Of a DNA stretch of 64,000 bases, positions 24,301-36,359 are shown piece after piece. Location of the stretch: assembly GCA_025642075.2 (NCBI GenBank), contig JAODUO010000193.1, positions 62,001 to 126,000 of the forward strand, in the 5' to 3' direction. Within the stretch, counting starts at the first letter, position 1; each line of letters starts with the position of its first letter. The position numbers and the translations under genes are program-made. Origin of the DNA: Ridgeia piscesae (taxonomy: Eukaryota; Annelida; Polychaeta; Sabellida; Siboglinidae). The notes below the pieces were generated by a model. That model did not search any database and had not been told where the DNA came from. It saw only the letters and a program-made list of their open reading frames with translations.

Positions 24301-25315
24301 GGGGGAGACTGACAGAATGTGATTGGTGAGTTGATCGCACTGTCCGTGACGGAGGGGGAGACTGATAGAATGTGATTGGTGAGTTGATCGCACTGTCCGT
24401 GACGGAGGGGGAGACTGACAGAATGTGATTGGTGAGTTGATCGCACTGTCCGTGACGGAGGGGAGACTGACAGAATGTGATTGGTGAGTTGATCGCACTG
24501 TCCGTGACGGAGGGGGAGACTGACAGAATGTGATTGGTGAGTTGATCGCACTGTCCGTGACGGAGGGGGAGACTGACAGAATGTGATTGGTGAGTTGATC
24601 GCACTGACGTGACGGAGGGGGAGACTGATAGAATGTGATTGGTGAGTTGATCGCACTGACCGTGACGGAGACTGACAGAATGTGATTGGTGTGTTGATCG
24701 CACTGACTGTGACGGAGGGGGAGACTGACAGAATGTGATTGGTGAGTTGATCGCACGGACCGTGACGGAGGGGAGACTGACAGAATGTGATTGGTGAGTT
24801 GATCGCACTGACCGTGACGGAGGGGGAGACTGATAGAATGTGATTGGTGAGTTGATCGCACTGACCGTGACGGAGACTGACAGAATGTGATTGGTGTGTT
24901 GATCGCACTGACTGTGACGGAGGGGAGACTGACAGAATGTGATTGGTGAGTTGATCGCACTGACCGTGACGGAGGGGGAGACTGACAGAATGTGATTGGT
25001 GAGTTGATCGCACTGACCGTGACGGAGGGGAGACTGACAGAATGTGATTGGTGAGTTGATCGCACTGACCGTGACGGAGGGGGAGACTGACAGAATGTGA
25101 TTGGTGAGTTGATCGCACTGACCGTGACGGAGGGGGAGACTGACAGAATGTGATTGGTGAGTTGATCGCACTGATCGTGACGGAGGGGGAGACTGACAGA
25201 ATGTGATTGGTGAGTTGATCGCACTGACCGTGACGGAGGGGAGACTGACAGAATGTGATTGGTGAGTTGATCGCACTGATCGTGACGGAGGGGGAGACTG
25301 ACAGAATGTGACTGT
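21340..25315. repeat. 53-bp satellite array, about 75 units
   Basis: The unit begins GTGACGGAGGGGGAGACTGA and continues AATGTGATTGGTGAGTTGAT to 53 bp. Units vary at a few sites: TCC, ACC or ATC before GTGACGG; CAGAATG or TAGAATG; four or five G residues. Since 53 is not a multiple of three, and the unit contains no TTA, CTA or TCA, all three - strand frames stay open for up to 1353 codons. That gives a 53-residue pseudo-repeat protein with no evidence of being real. The stretch 22290-22600 is rich in single-base deletions. A 46-bp variant unit recurs 205 bp apart (near 24688 and 24893), which indicates duplication of a four-unit block. Confidence 0.97.
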
Positions 25316-25504
25316 CCCCAGTGACGCGTCTTCTTCAGCGGTGTCACCAGTGTCACCAGTTGCCCCCAGTGGCAGCGTCACTGCGTCACCATCTAGGGAC
25401 GAGCCATACGATCTTGTTTATACATAATTTGCGAGTAGGCCCATTAAAGGTTATAATTCTTATTATTTGAACTGAAATGCAAATTCGCATGCGCTCGTGT
25501 GAGT

Positions 25505-25509
25505 GTGTG

Positions 25510-25585
<76 letters not shown>

Positions 25586-25587
25586 TG
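25505..25587. repeat. (TGCG)n microsatellite
   Basis: About twenty tandem TGCG units inside copy 1 of the duplicated block. Confidence 0.95.
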
Positions 25588-26029
25588 TGTTCACGGTGAT
25601 AGACTAGAACGTATAATTTCAGAGAAAAGTATTATTATGTTAATAAAATTAGCCAGTAGCTACACTACAGTAAACCTATTACACGTTAGTTACAGGTTAA
25701 AGGAGCACATATTTAAGAATGGAAACTAAATACTGCATAAAGTGTGCACATTATTGTCGGAGTACCTCTGTCTCTATTGATTAATGTCATGCGCAGTGAG
25801 CTTTTTCCGGCTAAATAATTACGCCACGCGTGTTGCAATATATTGTAAGATCTGTATGAGTTCATATAAAACGCGCTTGCGTACAATTATTCACCTGTAG
25901 CCTAGCTCTAGGCGTACGGTATACATAATACAGGGCGCACCAGTCTCTTATCAGAACTGTAATATATGTTGTTATCTGGAGTACAACACTAATATCAACA
26001 AACTGATAAGTGTGTGTATTTACTCACCG

Positions 26030-26195
26030 TCGGTCGCATAGTTGCCTCATACTGTAATTTGTACGCGTTACGAGTCTTTTCTGCATGGGCTATCGCGACT
26101 ATGAACGTCCGATACTTCAACCAGGCTTTCGTCAACATTGACACGGCTCCATTAATTGTAACTAACGCTGTTTTATCGACTTTGTGCAAATCACT
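26030..26195 (-). CDS. Exon-like open frame, copy 1 (unassigned)
   Basis: The - strand reads DLHKVDKTALVTINGAVSM, then LTKAWLKYRTFIVAIAHAEK and TRNAYKLQYEATMRPT. It ends at a strong donor (ACG|GTGAGT), and its left end coincides with an AG. The paralogous segment at 26916-27078 differs by five bases, all synonymous third positions (A, K, V, R, N codons), plus one deletion. That pattern supports translation. No family is recognised, and neighbouring exons were not found. Confidence 0.45.
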
Positions 26196-26915
26196 TAATA
26201 ATAATAATAGCTTTATTGTTACATAATGCCATGTACATATAATAATCAGCAACACTAAAGTAATAATTACATGTCTAAGGACATTATACAATGTAACAAT
26301 TGGAATTAAGCAACAGTGCTTATTTTCCTTATTAATATATTTTAACAATTTCGAAGCAAATTATAATTCGTGAACACCATCTAGGACGAGCAACGATCTG
26401 TTTATAATAATTTGCGAGTAGGCCCTTAAGGTATAATTATTATGAACTAGTGATACATCGTGTGTGACGTGAAGTGTGTCGAAGTGTACACATCAAGATT
26501 AAATATATCGTATGTCATAACGTTGTAACAAGTAAGGTTATATTTAAATAAAAGTTTAATGTAATTAAGAAAAGCAAGTATATAACAGTACATTCAGTTA
26601 ACAGGTACAGATACGATTTTTAGAAGCAATATTTACTTGTTTTAAAGTGTGCACAATATTGAGAAGTTGTCTAGATAATGTTCCATGTTTTTCCGATGCA
26701 AAATAATTCTGCCACGGTGTTGCAATAAACGTGTATATCTGTATGAGTTCATATAAAACGCCTTGGTACAATTATTCACTGAGTGCCATAGCATACGGTA
26801 TACATAATACAGGGCGCACAGTCTCTTATCAGAACTGTAGTATATGTTGTTATCTGGAGTACAACACTAATATCAACAAACTGATAAGTGTGTGTATTTA
26901 CTCACTGTCGGTCGC

Positions 26916-27078
26916 ATAGTTGCCTCATACTTAATTTGTACGCATTGCGAGTCTTTTCTGCATGGGCTATCGCTACTATGAACGTCCGATATTTCAACCA
27001 CGCTTTCGTCAACATTGACACGGCTCCATTAATTGTAACTAACGCTGTTTTATCGACTTTGTGCAAATCACTTCCGAT
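26916..27078 (-). CDS. Exon-like open frame, copy 2 (one-base deletion)
   Basis: Same frame as copy 1 through TRNAYKL. A missing base near 26934 then shifts the frame before the donor (ACA|GTGAGT). The frame is open further upstream (SAFRFIGSDLHKV) to about 27168. A CRE (TGACGTCA, 27150-27157) and an E-box (CACGTG, 27170-27175) lie just upstream, so this copy could sit in or near a first exon. Confidence 0.35.
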
Positions 27079-27149
27079 GAACCGAAACGCCGAATGTTTC
27101 CATGAATGTTTCCTTGACGTCGTTAGTTGCCAAGTCACGTTCTGGTCTA

Positions 27150-27175
27150 TGACGTCACTCAACGCCACTCACGTG
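27150..27175. promoter_or_regulatory. CRE and E-box pair
   Basis: A perfect palindromic TGACGTCA at 27150-27157 and CACGTG at 27170-27175, spaced as in many promoters. They lie upstream of the - strand exon-like frame. Promoter function is inference only. Confidence 0.35.
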
Positions 27176-27671
27176 ACACTGTATTCGGTGCTCCGTTTTC
27201 AGAATTTCATGTTTCAAACCATGCTCATTCTCACGGAGGTCACAGAACTCAAGTCAAGAGTGTGCTCAACGCCGTTTCTCAGACAAACAATGTATAAAAC
27301 AAAGATGGTAACTAACCGTAGAAATTTGTCGATTTCGTTTTTTTAGAGAAAACTTGGCTCAATTTCAGCGTACGAGTCGCTAATGAGGTTGTGTCGATCA
27401 ATTTGAAGAGTTAGTATAACGCAAAAGTTCTGAAAGACACTGTTTGTGCTAAAACTGCACTGTTTACTGAACATTTGCTAGGTAAAGCGGGCACATGGAG
27501 GTGTGTTGATGAATTGACACGAGTAAATTTCGTTGGTTACTATGATTCTGTGTGGGTAACAAGGTGTTCGTCACAGTGGAAGTTACAAAACGCATCAGAC
27601 TTTCGAGGAGTGGCGTAGAGGTGACGCCTCATCACGAAGTCTGGATAATTGTAGCCTCGGTTACCCAGGCT

Positions 27672-27687
27672 CCGCGAGGTGGCAGCA
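27672..27687 (+). promoter_or_regulatory. CTCF-like motif 3
   Basis: CCGCGAGGTGGCAGCA matches CCGCGNGGNGGCAG exactly. It lies in the right arm of a diverged inverted repeat (about 27602-27710). Confidence 0.4.
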
Positions 27688-27769
27688 CTTTTAAGCTCCT
27701 CAACTCTGCCTGTGGAAAGAAACGCTCAGCATTTATTACTGCCTTACCCTAGATTAAGGTAGAGACGCT

Positions 27770-28150
27770 GATTGGCTCTCAGGCCAACTATGAAATAAAA
27801 ATTAATATAACGATATACTTTTACAAGATAATGATATCTTATGAAAAGTATTCAACATTGAAGTTATATTAACACAAAAATAAGTACATATTAAAATTTA
27901 CAGTTTTTTTTAATAAAATAAGAATTACGGCACGATTAATCAGTATCCGTGAGGTGGCAGCATTGTTTAGCCCAACACGAATAACATACAAATTAAATAA
28001 GGATATCTTTTTATCAAATAATGTTGTATTATAAAAACTATTCAAAATTAAACTTATATTAACACAAAATAAATAGAAATACAAATTTGCAGTTGTTTAT
28101 AAAATAGAAATTACGGCAGGATTAGCCAGTGTCCGTGAGGTGGCAGCATT
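27770..28150. repeat. Tandem repeat, about 186-bp period, with CTCF-like motifs 4 and 5
   Basis: Two units share TTATATTAACACAAAA, TTACGGCA-GGATTA-like and the box CCGTGAGGTGGCAGCAT at 27947 and 28133. The AT-rich spacers have diverged more than the boxes. Confidence 0.7.
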
Positions 28151-28159
28151 GTATAGATC

Positions 28160-29050
28160 ACACGGATAAACAAACAAAAACCGACTGAGTAACCAGACTG
28201 TCTTCTCGGCGTAGTTCCGCAGCCGACCGACAGTCGGTTAATCCGACGAACAAACTCCATAAGGCAAGGCAGACAATGAAAGTCGTTGGTTGAAGGCAAG
28301 AGTTCATCGACTATACGTCTACATACCGTTTATTACCATCATGGACAATTTGGGCCCGTGTTCCTGGCGGCCTCGACTCGACGGCAATAAATTGATTTAA
28401 AACACAATTTAAAAAAAATATATATCTAACTTATTTTACCGGAAGTGATGTTGAATGACATCCCGGACACATACTCATAGAAAATAGTAATAAAACAGAT
28501 TTTAAAAGGCCCTTATACTTTAGGCCAGTTAACTGGAAGATTACCATTAATAAGGTTGTAAAATATTGTCTTGTACAAGTCGGGATGTTTGGCACTAGGG
28601 TTAGTCGCTAGGGGTCAGCGCTGGTGCGCCTAATATTGACACGGACGCGGTATATAATTGTGATTGATTCTTATATTTATGTATTCTATTTGGAGTGTGT
28701 GTATTATATTATAGTTGTCTTTGTGTTTTTATTATTGTCGTAAAGATGCCATAATGGATTCATGTTGTTGGATTATCATACCAGATGGTTGCACCAATAT
28801 ATAAATGATAGCTTTAGTTAATTCAATGGCTGTTTGTAGTAATTTGCTGTCATTGTTATTCATGCAAGTTGTTTGCGTTAAGGCTGTTCGTCTGCTAGAT
28901 TGTGTATTTCCTACTTGCCTCCCCGTGAATCGGTCTCCAGCAAACTCCTCCCAGTTCTCAAACTCCATGTCTAGTACATGCAAGTCTCGTTTACATGTGT
29001 GCGCGAAGTGACAGACATTATAAATGTATTAGGCCCTTGTGCATAACTTA
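28160..29050. other. Intergenic, no gene recognised
   Basis: Only short frames on both strands; no motif, splice or RNA signal that I can support. Confidence 0.5.
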
Positions 29051-29052
29051 CC

Positions 29053-29151
29053 ATAACGGAATTACTGACTTATTTATTAATTGAACAGGGGTGAACAATG
29101 GTGATTATATTGAATGTATCGCTTAGTCTCTGTTGAGAATAAAATAAAATG

Positions 29152-29223
<72 letters not shown>

Positions 29224-29284
29224 GTGAACAATGGTGATTATATTGAATGTATCGCTTAGTCTCTGTTGAGAATAAAATAAAATG

Positions 29285-29354
<70 letters not shown>

Positions 29355-29444
29355 CATTTATTTTATTTCAAAAATATAGCGATACATTCAATATAATCAC
29401 CATTGTTCACCCCTGTTCAATTCATAAATAAGTCAGTAATTCCG

Positions 29445-29512
<68 letters not shown>

Positions 29513-29545
29513 ATATATATAATAATAATATATATATATATATAT
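29053..29545. repeat. Nested direct and inverted repeats separated by (TA)n tracts
   Basis: The arm 29053-29157 (ATAACGGAATTACTGACTTA onward) recurs in part as a direct copy at 29221-29297 and as an inverted copy at 29351-29448. Each is separated by 50-65 bp of TA repeats. The two outer arms could form one long hairpin. Confidence 0.85.
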
Positions 29546-29559
29546 GTATTTATTTATTT

Positions 29560-30050
29560 ATTTATATTAATCTAGAGATAGACCCTAGCCTGGGAGAGTT
29601 AATTCCGTCGTTGGAGATGGGGGCTTATAGCTGTAGTGGAGTAAATTTAAATTAAATAGAATATACCGAGACGCTTCGGTTGTGCACAACGGGGACGCAG
29701 TGAGCGATTTAGCTGCTGTGTTTATATAAACTGGTTCGCTATTCGGGCGTCAAACCTGAGCTAAGACGCAATATTTTTGTAACGTAAATATGTTTCGGGT
29801 GACGCTGAAAAATCAACATGATGATTAAGGCCGCCAAGTGGATTCGCCAAAAGTGCCAATAAACTTACGATGTTGCCGTAGTATGTTTCATTTAATGCCA
29901 ATTTCTTTTATGCCGCCCGCTGCATTCTGCAGTTCGTAGTCCGGGTTAATCCAAAGTTATTCCATAATCGGTTTAATTTGCAATGGTCGGAGTACGTAAA
30001 ATGGCGCGTAGCGACAGTTACGTCACTTCCGTGTTAAAAACGCGCCGCCA
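29560..30050. other. Intergenic, no gene recognised
   Basis: No supported coding region. An AAAATGGCG (YY1-like) motif lies at about 29998. Confidence 0.4.
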
Positions 30051-30052
30051 GG

Positions 30053-30160
30053 CTTTGCCTCTGCCTCTGCCTCTGCCTCTGCCTCTGCCTCTGCCTCTGC
30101 CTCTGCCTCTGCCTCTGCCTCTGCCTCTGCCTCTGCCTCTGCCTCTGCCTCTGCCTCTGG
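30053..30160. repeat. Hexanucleotide array (CTGCCT)n
   Basis: About seventeen perfect CTGCCT units. Open frames here read poly Leu-Pro on the + strand and poly Gly-Arg on the - strand; they are repeat artefacts unless transcription is shown. Confidence 0.95.
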
Positions 30161-30293
30161 TATTCGTCCTTGTAACGGGCATTACCCGACTGAAGGCGCG
30201 GATCCAGGAGGGTTGTAAAGTCCTGAAAGACTCCAGCATACAGACTTCAGTACGAAGTTTATTCCAGCTCACTTTTGTTCTAGATAATACCCT

Positions 30294-30295
<2 letters not shown>

Positions 30296-30372
<77 letters not shown>

Positions 30373-30402
30373 CCGTGTGTGCGTGCGTGCGTGCGTGCGT
30401 AT
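30296..30402. repeat. (TA)n then (TGCG)n microsatellite
   Basis: About 70 bp of TA repeats followed by a short TGCG tract. Confidence 0.95.
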
Positions 30403-31002
30403 GTAATTTGAATAGAGAGACGTTTGAAAAGAGATTTTAATATAAGTTGAGTATGTGAAACCGAGTCGTTTATTGAAGAATTGTGTTAGCAGTACCACAA
30501 ATAGGCTGTGCCGACGAATCAAGTCCGTGTTCTGCTCCGTTTGCATCTAGGCGCACGGACATATCAGTGTCAGCGTAGCAGCATCAACAAGCAAACCTGT
30601 GCGTGATGTACACATGGCTTGTGATGAATAAACAAGATGATAAATTGCACTTCTTTGTTTACTTATTTATTTCATTTTGATGCGCGTTACGTGTGACGCC
30701 TGTTCCATAGCCGGCCAGTACCGGTGCGGCAGCGTCCAAGGCCGGGGCACTGAATGGCGAGGTCGCCGTAACCACTTGCGGAAGCCAGGGTGACTTACTA
30801 AATACCACGGGGTAAACACCCGAGCGCGATATCTTGTAACACTCCTTCCTGGTGTACCTCAATAGGCATAGCATGTCATCATTGTGTATGCCTAAAGGTA
30901 CACACCGACTCACACCCAACCTAATACCTATGCGCGCACGTGTATGCGCGCGCACGCACAACAATCACAAGCGTACGCACAAACACATTTGCGCGCGTAC
31001 GT

Positions 31003-31027
31003 GCACACACACACACACACACACACA

Positions 31028-31124
<97 letters not shown>
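31003..31124. repeat. (CA)n(CT)n microsatellite
   Basis: A CA run changes into a long CT run, interrupted once by an A. Confidence 0.95.
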
Positions 31125-31126
<2 letters not shown>

Positions 31127-31129
31127 TGA

Positions 31130-34100
31130 ACATTCACATGTGAAAATGCACCGACAAGATTAAACTACCACTATTCATGACACAATGAAACAATAAAGGG
31201 GGGTGCCCGGACATCTGACCATAGGACCAGATAATCGAGTATCATACCCATTTCGCGTCACAGAATGTCGCAAACAGGGTCCGCTTTTGTAGCTAAACGA
31301 ACGGAACACAAATTGTATACAGGCAGCGCTAACTAATAATTGATAATTCGTCCTTAGCGTCAACGGGCGAATCTTCGAACAAGGGGTTTAGATGAGAGGC
31401 CTCTGTGAAACTCTCTAGATCGACGCTGATGGAGCCCGATTGGATTAAGTGTATATCGATACTTGAACAAAGATTATAGTTTTAACCCAATGTGGTCATA
31501 TTAACCCCGATCGCAGCGAGAAAGGGTGCGTTCGCGTTGTTTGCCCCTCAGACGTATACGCATGTCAGCTGCATGTGAGTGGGCTTTGCCTCCTGTAAGA
31601 TACATCTGATACATCTTATCAAATACCACGCGGATGAATAATCCATGTTGGAGGTGCTTACCGACGTCTTGAAACAACGTAGAAGGAAAGAGCAGAGGGT
31701 ATGTGACATTTCTATATCATAAAACAGTTCGTTCTTTCTCTGTGTGAGGACAACTCTGTCGGTTGTGCATGTATCGAGCTGACATTTCACATGTGATCTA
31801 GCAAGCCCACTCGGATGGTTCGTAGATTTAGACTTTTTTTAATTCGACCGGGTGGGGTGGAAAAACTTGGAGGGCTTTCAAAAGGGAGTAGGCCTACTTG
31901 GAATTCCAGCTGCGGGAGTTCATTTTTTTTATAATCATCGTAAAGATAATCATATGTCATCTACAACTGCTTGGTATCTCACTTGATATATAAGCAATTT
32001 TCTTTAATTGTATCTCATTATGTTTCAAAATCGCGAAAACGTAAGCATGCAAAATCTCTTCCTGCCACATGTTAACATTGTGGCAACGCACGACCTCTTC
32101 CTGGGGTATAGATGGATACAACGTAGGCCTAACACAATTTTCTAAAGTTTTAGCGCGTTTGAATGTGTTTCCCGCAAGCATCGCTGGGTAACTCGGCTTG
32201 TATTGGTTATATTTTGTAGGCCTACGACATGACGAGCCACAAATCATCCATGCGTAACTAACCATAATGTGATAGTGTCAAAGTTTTATTTTGCGCGAAA
32301 CTGTAACATAACTCGGCGTGGTACTATTATAATGTGCGTGCCTAGATTGCTGGACAACTGACCGAGATCGCGGATGCTGCCATAACCGTCCGATTCCGAC
32401 CGGCCGAGGTAAAAGCGCGAGTGGCACGGAGTAAACAAGTACACAGCGCATCAATACGGCAAGTAACTGGGTCACGATGTCCTTGCGTGAACTCACTGCA
32501 AACCGTGAGCGACCGAGAGCGCACCGCACAGCTGACCGTCAGCTGACCCGGCCTGACCGGGCTGGGGACAGTGAGTGGACAGGCGTCGCGTTGATAAAAA
32601 AACATACATTAACTCTTACCTGTTCAGGCATTTCTAACACGAGCTAAATGATAGCATCTCTGTTTTCAAAACGTATGCATGTAGTAGCGACGAATAGTCA
32701 CTGATGGGACTCTACCCAAACATACGAATGCCTACAACCTACGCCCATAACTAAGAACATTAATTCAGTAGGTGTTTATATGATGTCACCGGCAACTTGT
32801 CAAATGGCCGGCAGTAAAACATACGTTGGTGAGGAATATACATTGAACACATTTATTCTAGTAAGAACAAAGAAACTGTCCAGATAAATGTTAATACATA
32901 ATGAACGGATGTCGCCACTTTAATGTGTACAAACATAACCATAAATATGGCTTGTACCCTCGTGTATAGGGGAGACCTGGGTTAATTGCTACAATGTGTT
33001 TTCACTTTATATTTATATTAAATAACTGTATTTAATTGTTGTTGTTTTATTGCTGCAGTATTTACATGTGTGAAGTTTCCAAAGCGCGGTCGACTTGATT
33101 GCAGTTAAAATAATTTTGCATGATTAAACCAAAAAATTCATACCTCAACAATTGACTTTCGATTTCGTAACCACATTCCCGCTTACGGGTTAAAAAGCAA
33201 ACTATTGTTGAATGTTACTTTTACAGTTTTTGTTACGTAATATGTATCTGTTGTAACGTCTCGCACACCTGATACACATTAGTCTGATAGAGTGGTGATT
33301 GTACATGATTCCTCAATATACTACCCACCATTTCAAGGGATATTTTGTGAACGCTTGCTGAACGCATCATTATTATAATGAATTAAGTTATAAAATAACA
33401 CGTAACAAGCCACTATATACGTCCCAATTAGATATAGCAACATTCAGATAGAGGCCAGAATTAAGTCTATACAGGAGACACGAAAATAATCCCTTGCCCA
33501 TGGTTCAAAATAATATATAGCGTCTGTTGAAGTAGGGTTGTTGTGTCGCCAGTGATTAATCAGTCCGTGGCCCAAACCAGTCCGTGGTCCCAACCAGTAT
33601 TCATCCGCTTCTAGTAAATAAAGAGTACCTTGAAAAATGTGGACTGCGCGTTTGAAACGGGGTGACGGCAGTCCTTCGTTGATAAGAGCGGTCGGTTGGA
33701 TGTTTTTGAGCATTAAAGACCCGTTGTGTTCAAATAACAACAATACCCATTGACAGACAATTTGAGTAAGCACACAGTGGTTGTTAGTCCGACTGCGCCA
33801 GCATTTCAAAGTTTGTCACCGAATTGGGCTAAGTAAATCAAGTAGAAACTGAACGCTCTCACGTGTGGGTGTAGTTTTGTCGTGTGAAACATTTTCGCGA
33901 GAATTACAGAAAGGTAAGTTTTTATTTGACGCACGGGGATTGGCGTGGAAGTTTAAAACAAACTCGCAAAGTAACTATTACATAAGGGTATAAACGCAAC
34001 GTGTAAAAAGTGCAAAATAATTACAATTAATCCCAAATGTTCGTTTTGTCCAATAGGCCATTGCCGACCTAAACGCCTATCACATGAAACACACATATGT

Positions 34101-35340
34101 TATCTATAGACCCATTTGTTAGCCCAATCTTCGAAGGCCTAACAGTGAGATCTATTATGCATGTATTTAATGTCATTGCAATGCCCTACTTTCACAACTA
34201 TAGAAACAGAAAGTTATTTTAGAAGTAACGTCAGCAGTATATTAATATTGCTTTCATTTGTTTTCTCTCTTCCCCCGTCGTCCGGCTGTGGAAAAGTATC
34301 GACTGTGTCTAACATTCGGGACAGTCAAACACAGATGTGTTCAACTTGGGTCTTTGTCACAACACAAGTGACTCGCCGTACTTTGGAGATCGGCACAAAG
34401 CTGGTGCATGGCACGAATATGGCTTGGTTTTGTTCAGGGTCTGCTCATATATTGTCTGTAGGGTACACGAGCAAAAAGCCGTTTGAGATGTTTGTGTGCT
34501 GAACTTTGCAACATGAACAACAGGAAACATGGACACAGTTTAGCAGAGTTGCCATTGTCACAGTATCCACCCGAGTCACACGTGATCAACCGCGAACTGG
34601 TGGTGACTGCACAACAGGACCACCATATTAACAACGTTAATCTGATGGCTCGGCTCTAGCGTGACAGGGTGCCGCCCGGAACTTTGCCGGGACGCACTAA
34701 ATTGTAATACATGCCATTAGATGTGGTACGTTCTGGTTGTAGTTGTATCATTATTATCTGAAACACAACACAACATATGTGGTACGTTCTGGTTGTAGCT
34801 GTATCATTATTATCTGAAACACAACACATCGCTGTTGACGATGTACACCAGAATCAATGACTTGGCGCAGTAAAAATATACAACAGCCACGGTAGGACTC
34901 GCTCTCTCAGATTTACGTCGTCCTTGTGAAAGCAAGACAACTCCCATTTCAACTCTCTCATCAGTGACCGTGTTGACAACAGGGCGTAGGTCCTACTGCC
35001 CTGTGTACATTTGGTGACCTCGACACCGAGCCGGAAGATACTGGCTACATCGACGCTGCTGTTTTCTGAGAGCGTCAGCAAGCTTTGTTGTGGGACAAAG
35101 TCCTCCGTCATGTCGTCACCTGGCAGTGTGTGTACATTGTCCTACCAACGGGAAAGATATGTCGCACAAGTGGACAGTGAATGATGTCACTGCCACGTGG
35201 GTAAACCACAGTAGAGCAGGCCAAGGCCGATCTACCCGAATGTAAACAATATTGCAATTATTATGCAACCACAGATCACTCATTTCAACAGTTAGTCTAT
35301 ACTACTTATATTTTAGCATAATGGATCGCATTGCGTGCGC
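31130..35340. other. Gene-poor stretch
   Basis: No recognisable coding region. A 56-bp unit is tandemly duplicated at about 34719-34826 (TGTGGTACGTTCTGGTTGTA). A CpG-rich patch at 32340-32600 on either strand could be a promoter or first exon, but I found no coding support. Several TAGGCCTA octamers occur (31889, 32124, 32217). Confidence 0.4.
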
Positions 35341-35348
35341 AAGTACGT

Positions 35349-35354
35349 GTGTAT

Positions 35355-35444
<90 letters not shown>

Positions 35445-35472
35445 TGTGGGGGGGGGGTGCGTGTGTGTGTGT
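35349..35472. repeat. (GT)n microsatellite with poly-G interruption
   Basis: About 85 bp of GT repeats, then a run of G residues and a further short GT tract. Confidence 0.95.
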
Positions 35473-35529
35473 TCATGTGTTTTCGTGCGAGTACTAAATA
35501 AAGAGTAGTTGTCATTCATTCATTACGTT

Positions 35530-36350
35530 CTCTTACCGTAATAAATATGATCCAAGTGAGAATGACCTTATCCGCTCAATTATGCCACTCCGTTGCACTC
35601 ATTTATGACTTCATTTCCCACACAGCGGTGCTAGCAGCAAATCCGCTTGATGCTCGCCAAGTTCCCATATTCAAGACTTCAGATTCAGTGAAGGTTGTAC
35701 TGTTAAATTGACACCTGTAATTCCACGTAACAACAGATCATTTCGCAGCCTACAGTGACGTTCGTGGAAGCTAAAACAATGACAAATTCGTAGTAGCCAT
35801 ATCCAAACAGGTGACAGGAGAATACGGCCTATAAACACGTTGACAGGTACACCATAACGTCAAATGTACCGTTGTAACTCACGTTGTAATAATGTAAAAC
35901 AAATGAAAACTCGGCACGCATTTGATTAATTGTGATTGACATGACTGATGCGAAATAATACCCAAGCGTGGTCAGACAAACTCCCATTAAAGTATTTATA
36001 TTGATATATTACCAGTTTATTTCTAGCCATTTAGGCCCCTATAATTATACTTATTGTTCCACTTGAACTGTAAACATTTGAGAAACTTTATTGTCTAATT
36101 GAATATTGTTTGGTTACAGTTTCATATGTACAGGTATGAAAATACTAAATTTCACAGTAACTTACGGAGGTTCTTTAGACACGTTACTGGGGTTATTACG
36201 AGTCGATCACGATATTAATATACACACTATGAGGACAAACGATCGGTTTCTTTATCAGAACAAAACTATCAAATAGTTGAAACAATACAACATTGCGTAG
36301 GCCTATGTGCATGATACGTCACCCAGGAAATACAAGCCGACCACATATTT
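35530..36350. other. Intergenic, no gene recognised
   Basis: AT-rich sequence without supported features apart from one TAGGCCTA octamer at 36298. Confidence 0.5.
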
Positions 36351-36359
36351 CTGGGAAAA

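Larger units (their letters stand above)
25385..27075. repeat. Diverged segmental duplication (25.4-26.2 kb and 26.4-27.08 kb)
   Basis: Landmarks recur in order: CACCATCTAGG (25388/26373), TTTGCGAGTAGGCCC (about 25429/26410), CTGTATGAGTTCATATAAAA, CATACGGTATACATAATA-like, ATCTGGAGTACAACACTAAT and the exon-like segment. Copy 1 carries a (TGCG)n array (25505-25587) that copy 2 lacks. Homology stops sharply at AAGTGATTTGC on the - strand. Confidence 0.8.

Noticed and set aside
21340..25315. CRISPR array
   Set aside because: Direct tandem units without unique spacers in animal nuclear DNA; it is a satellite.
21273..25381. Very long - strand open frames (up to 1353 codons) with 53-residue repeats
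   Set aside because: They arise from a stop-free 53-bp satellite in all three frames, with no start context, domain or splice support.
26370..27075. Pure assembly duplicate of 25.4-26.2 kb
   Set aside because: Flanks are too diverged, and copy 1 has a private microsatellite. Silent-only changes in the open frame fit a real duplication better, although the one-base deletion may still be an error.
29983..30411. Leu-Pro repeat frame around the CTGCCT array
   Set aside because: A hexanucleotide array flanked by unrelated sequence and TA repeats; no gene context.
32340..32605. First exon of an unknown - strand gene in a CpG-rich patch
   Set aside because: No start codon context, donor or homologous peptide could be supported.
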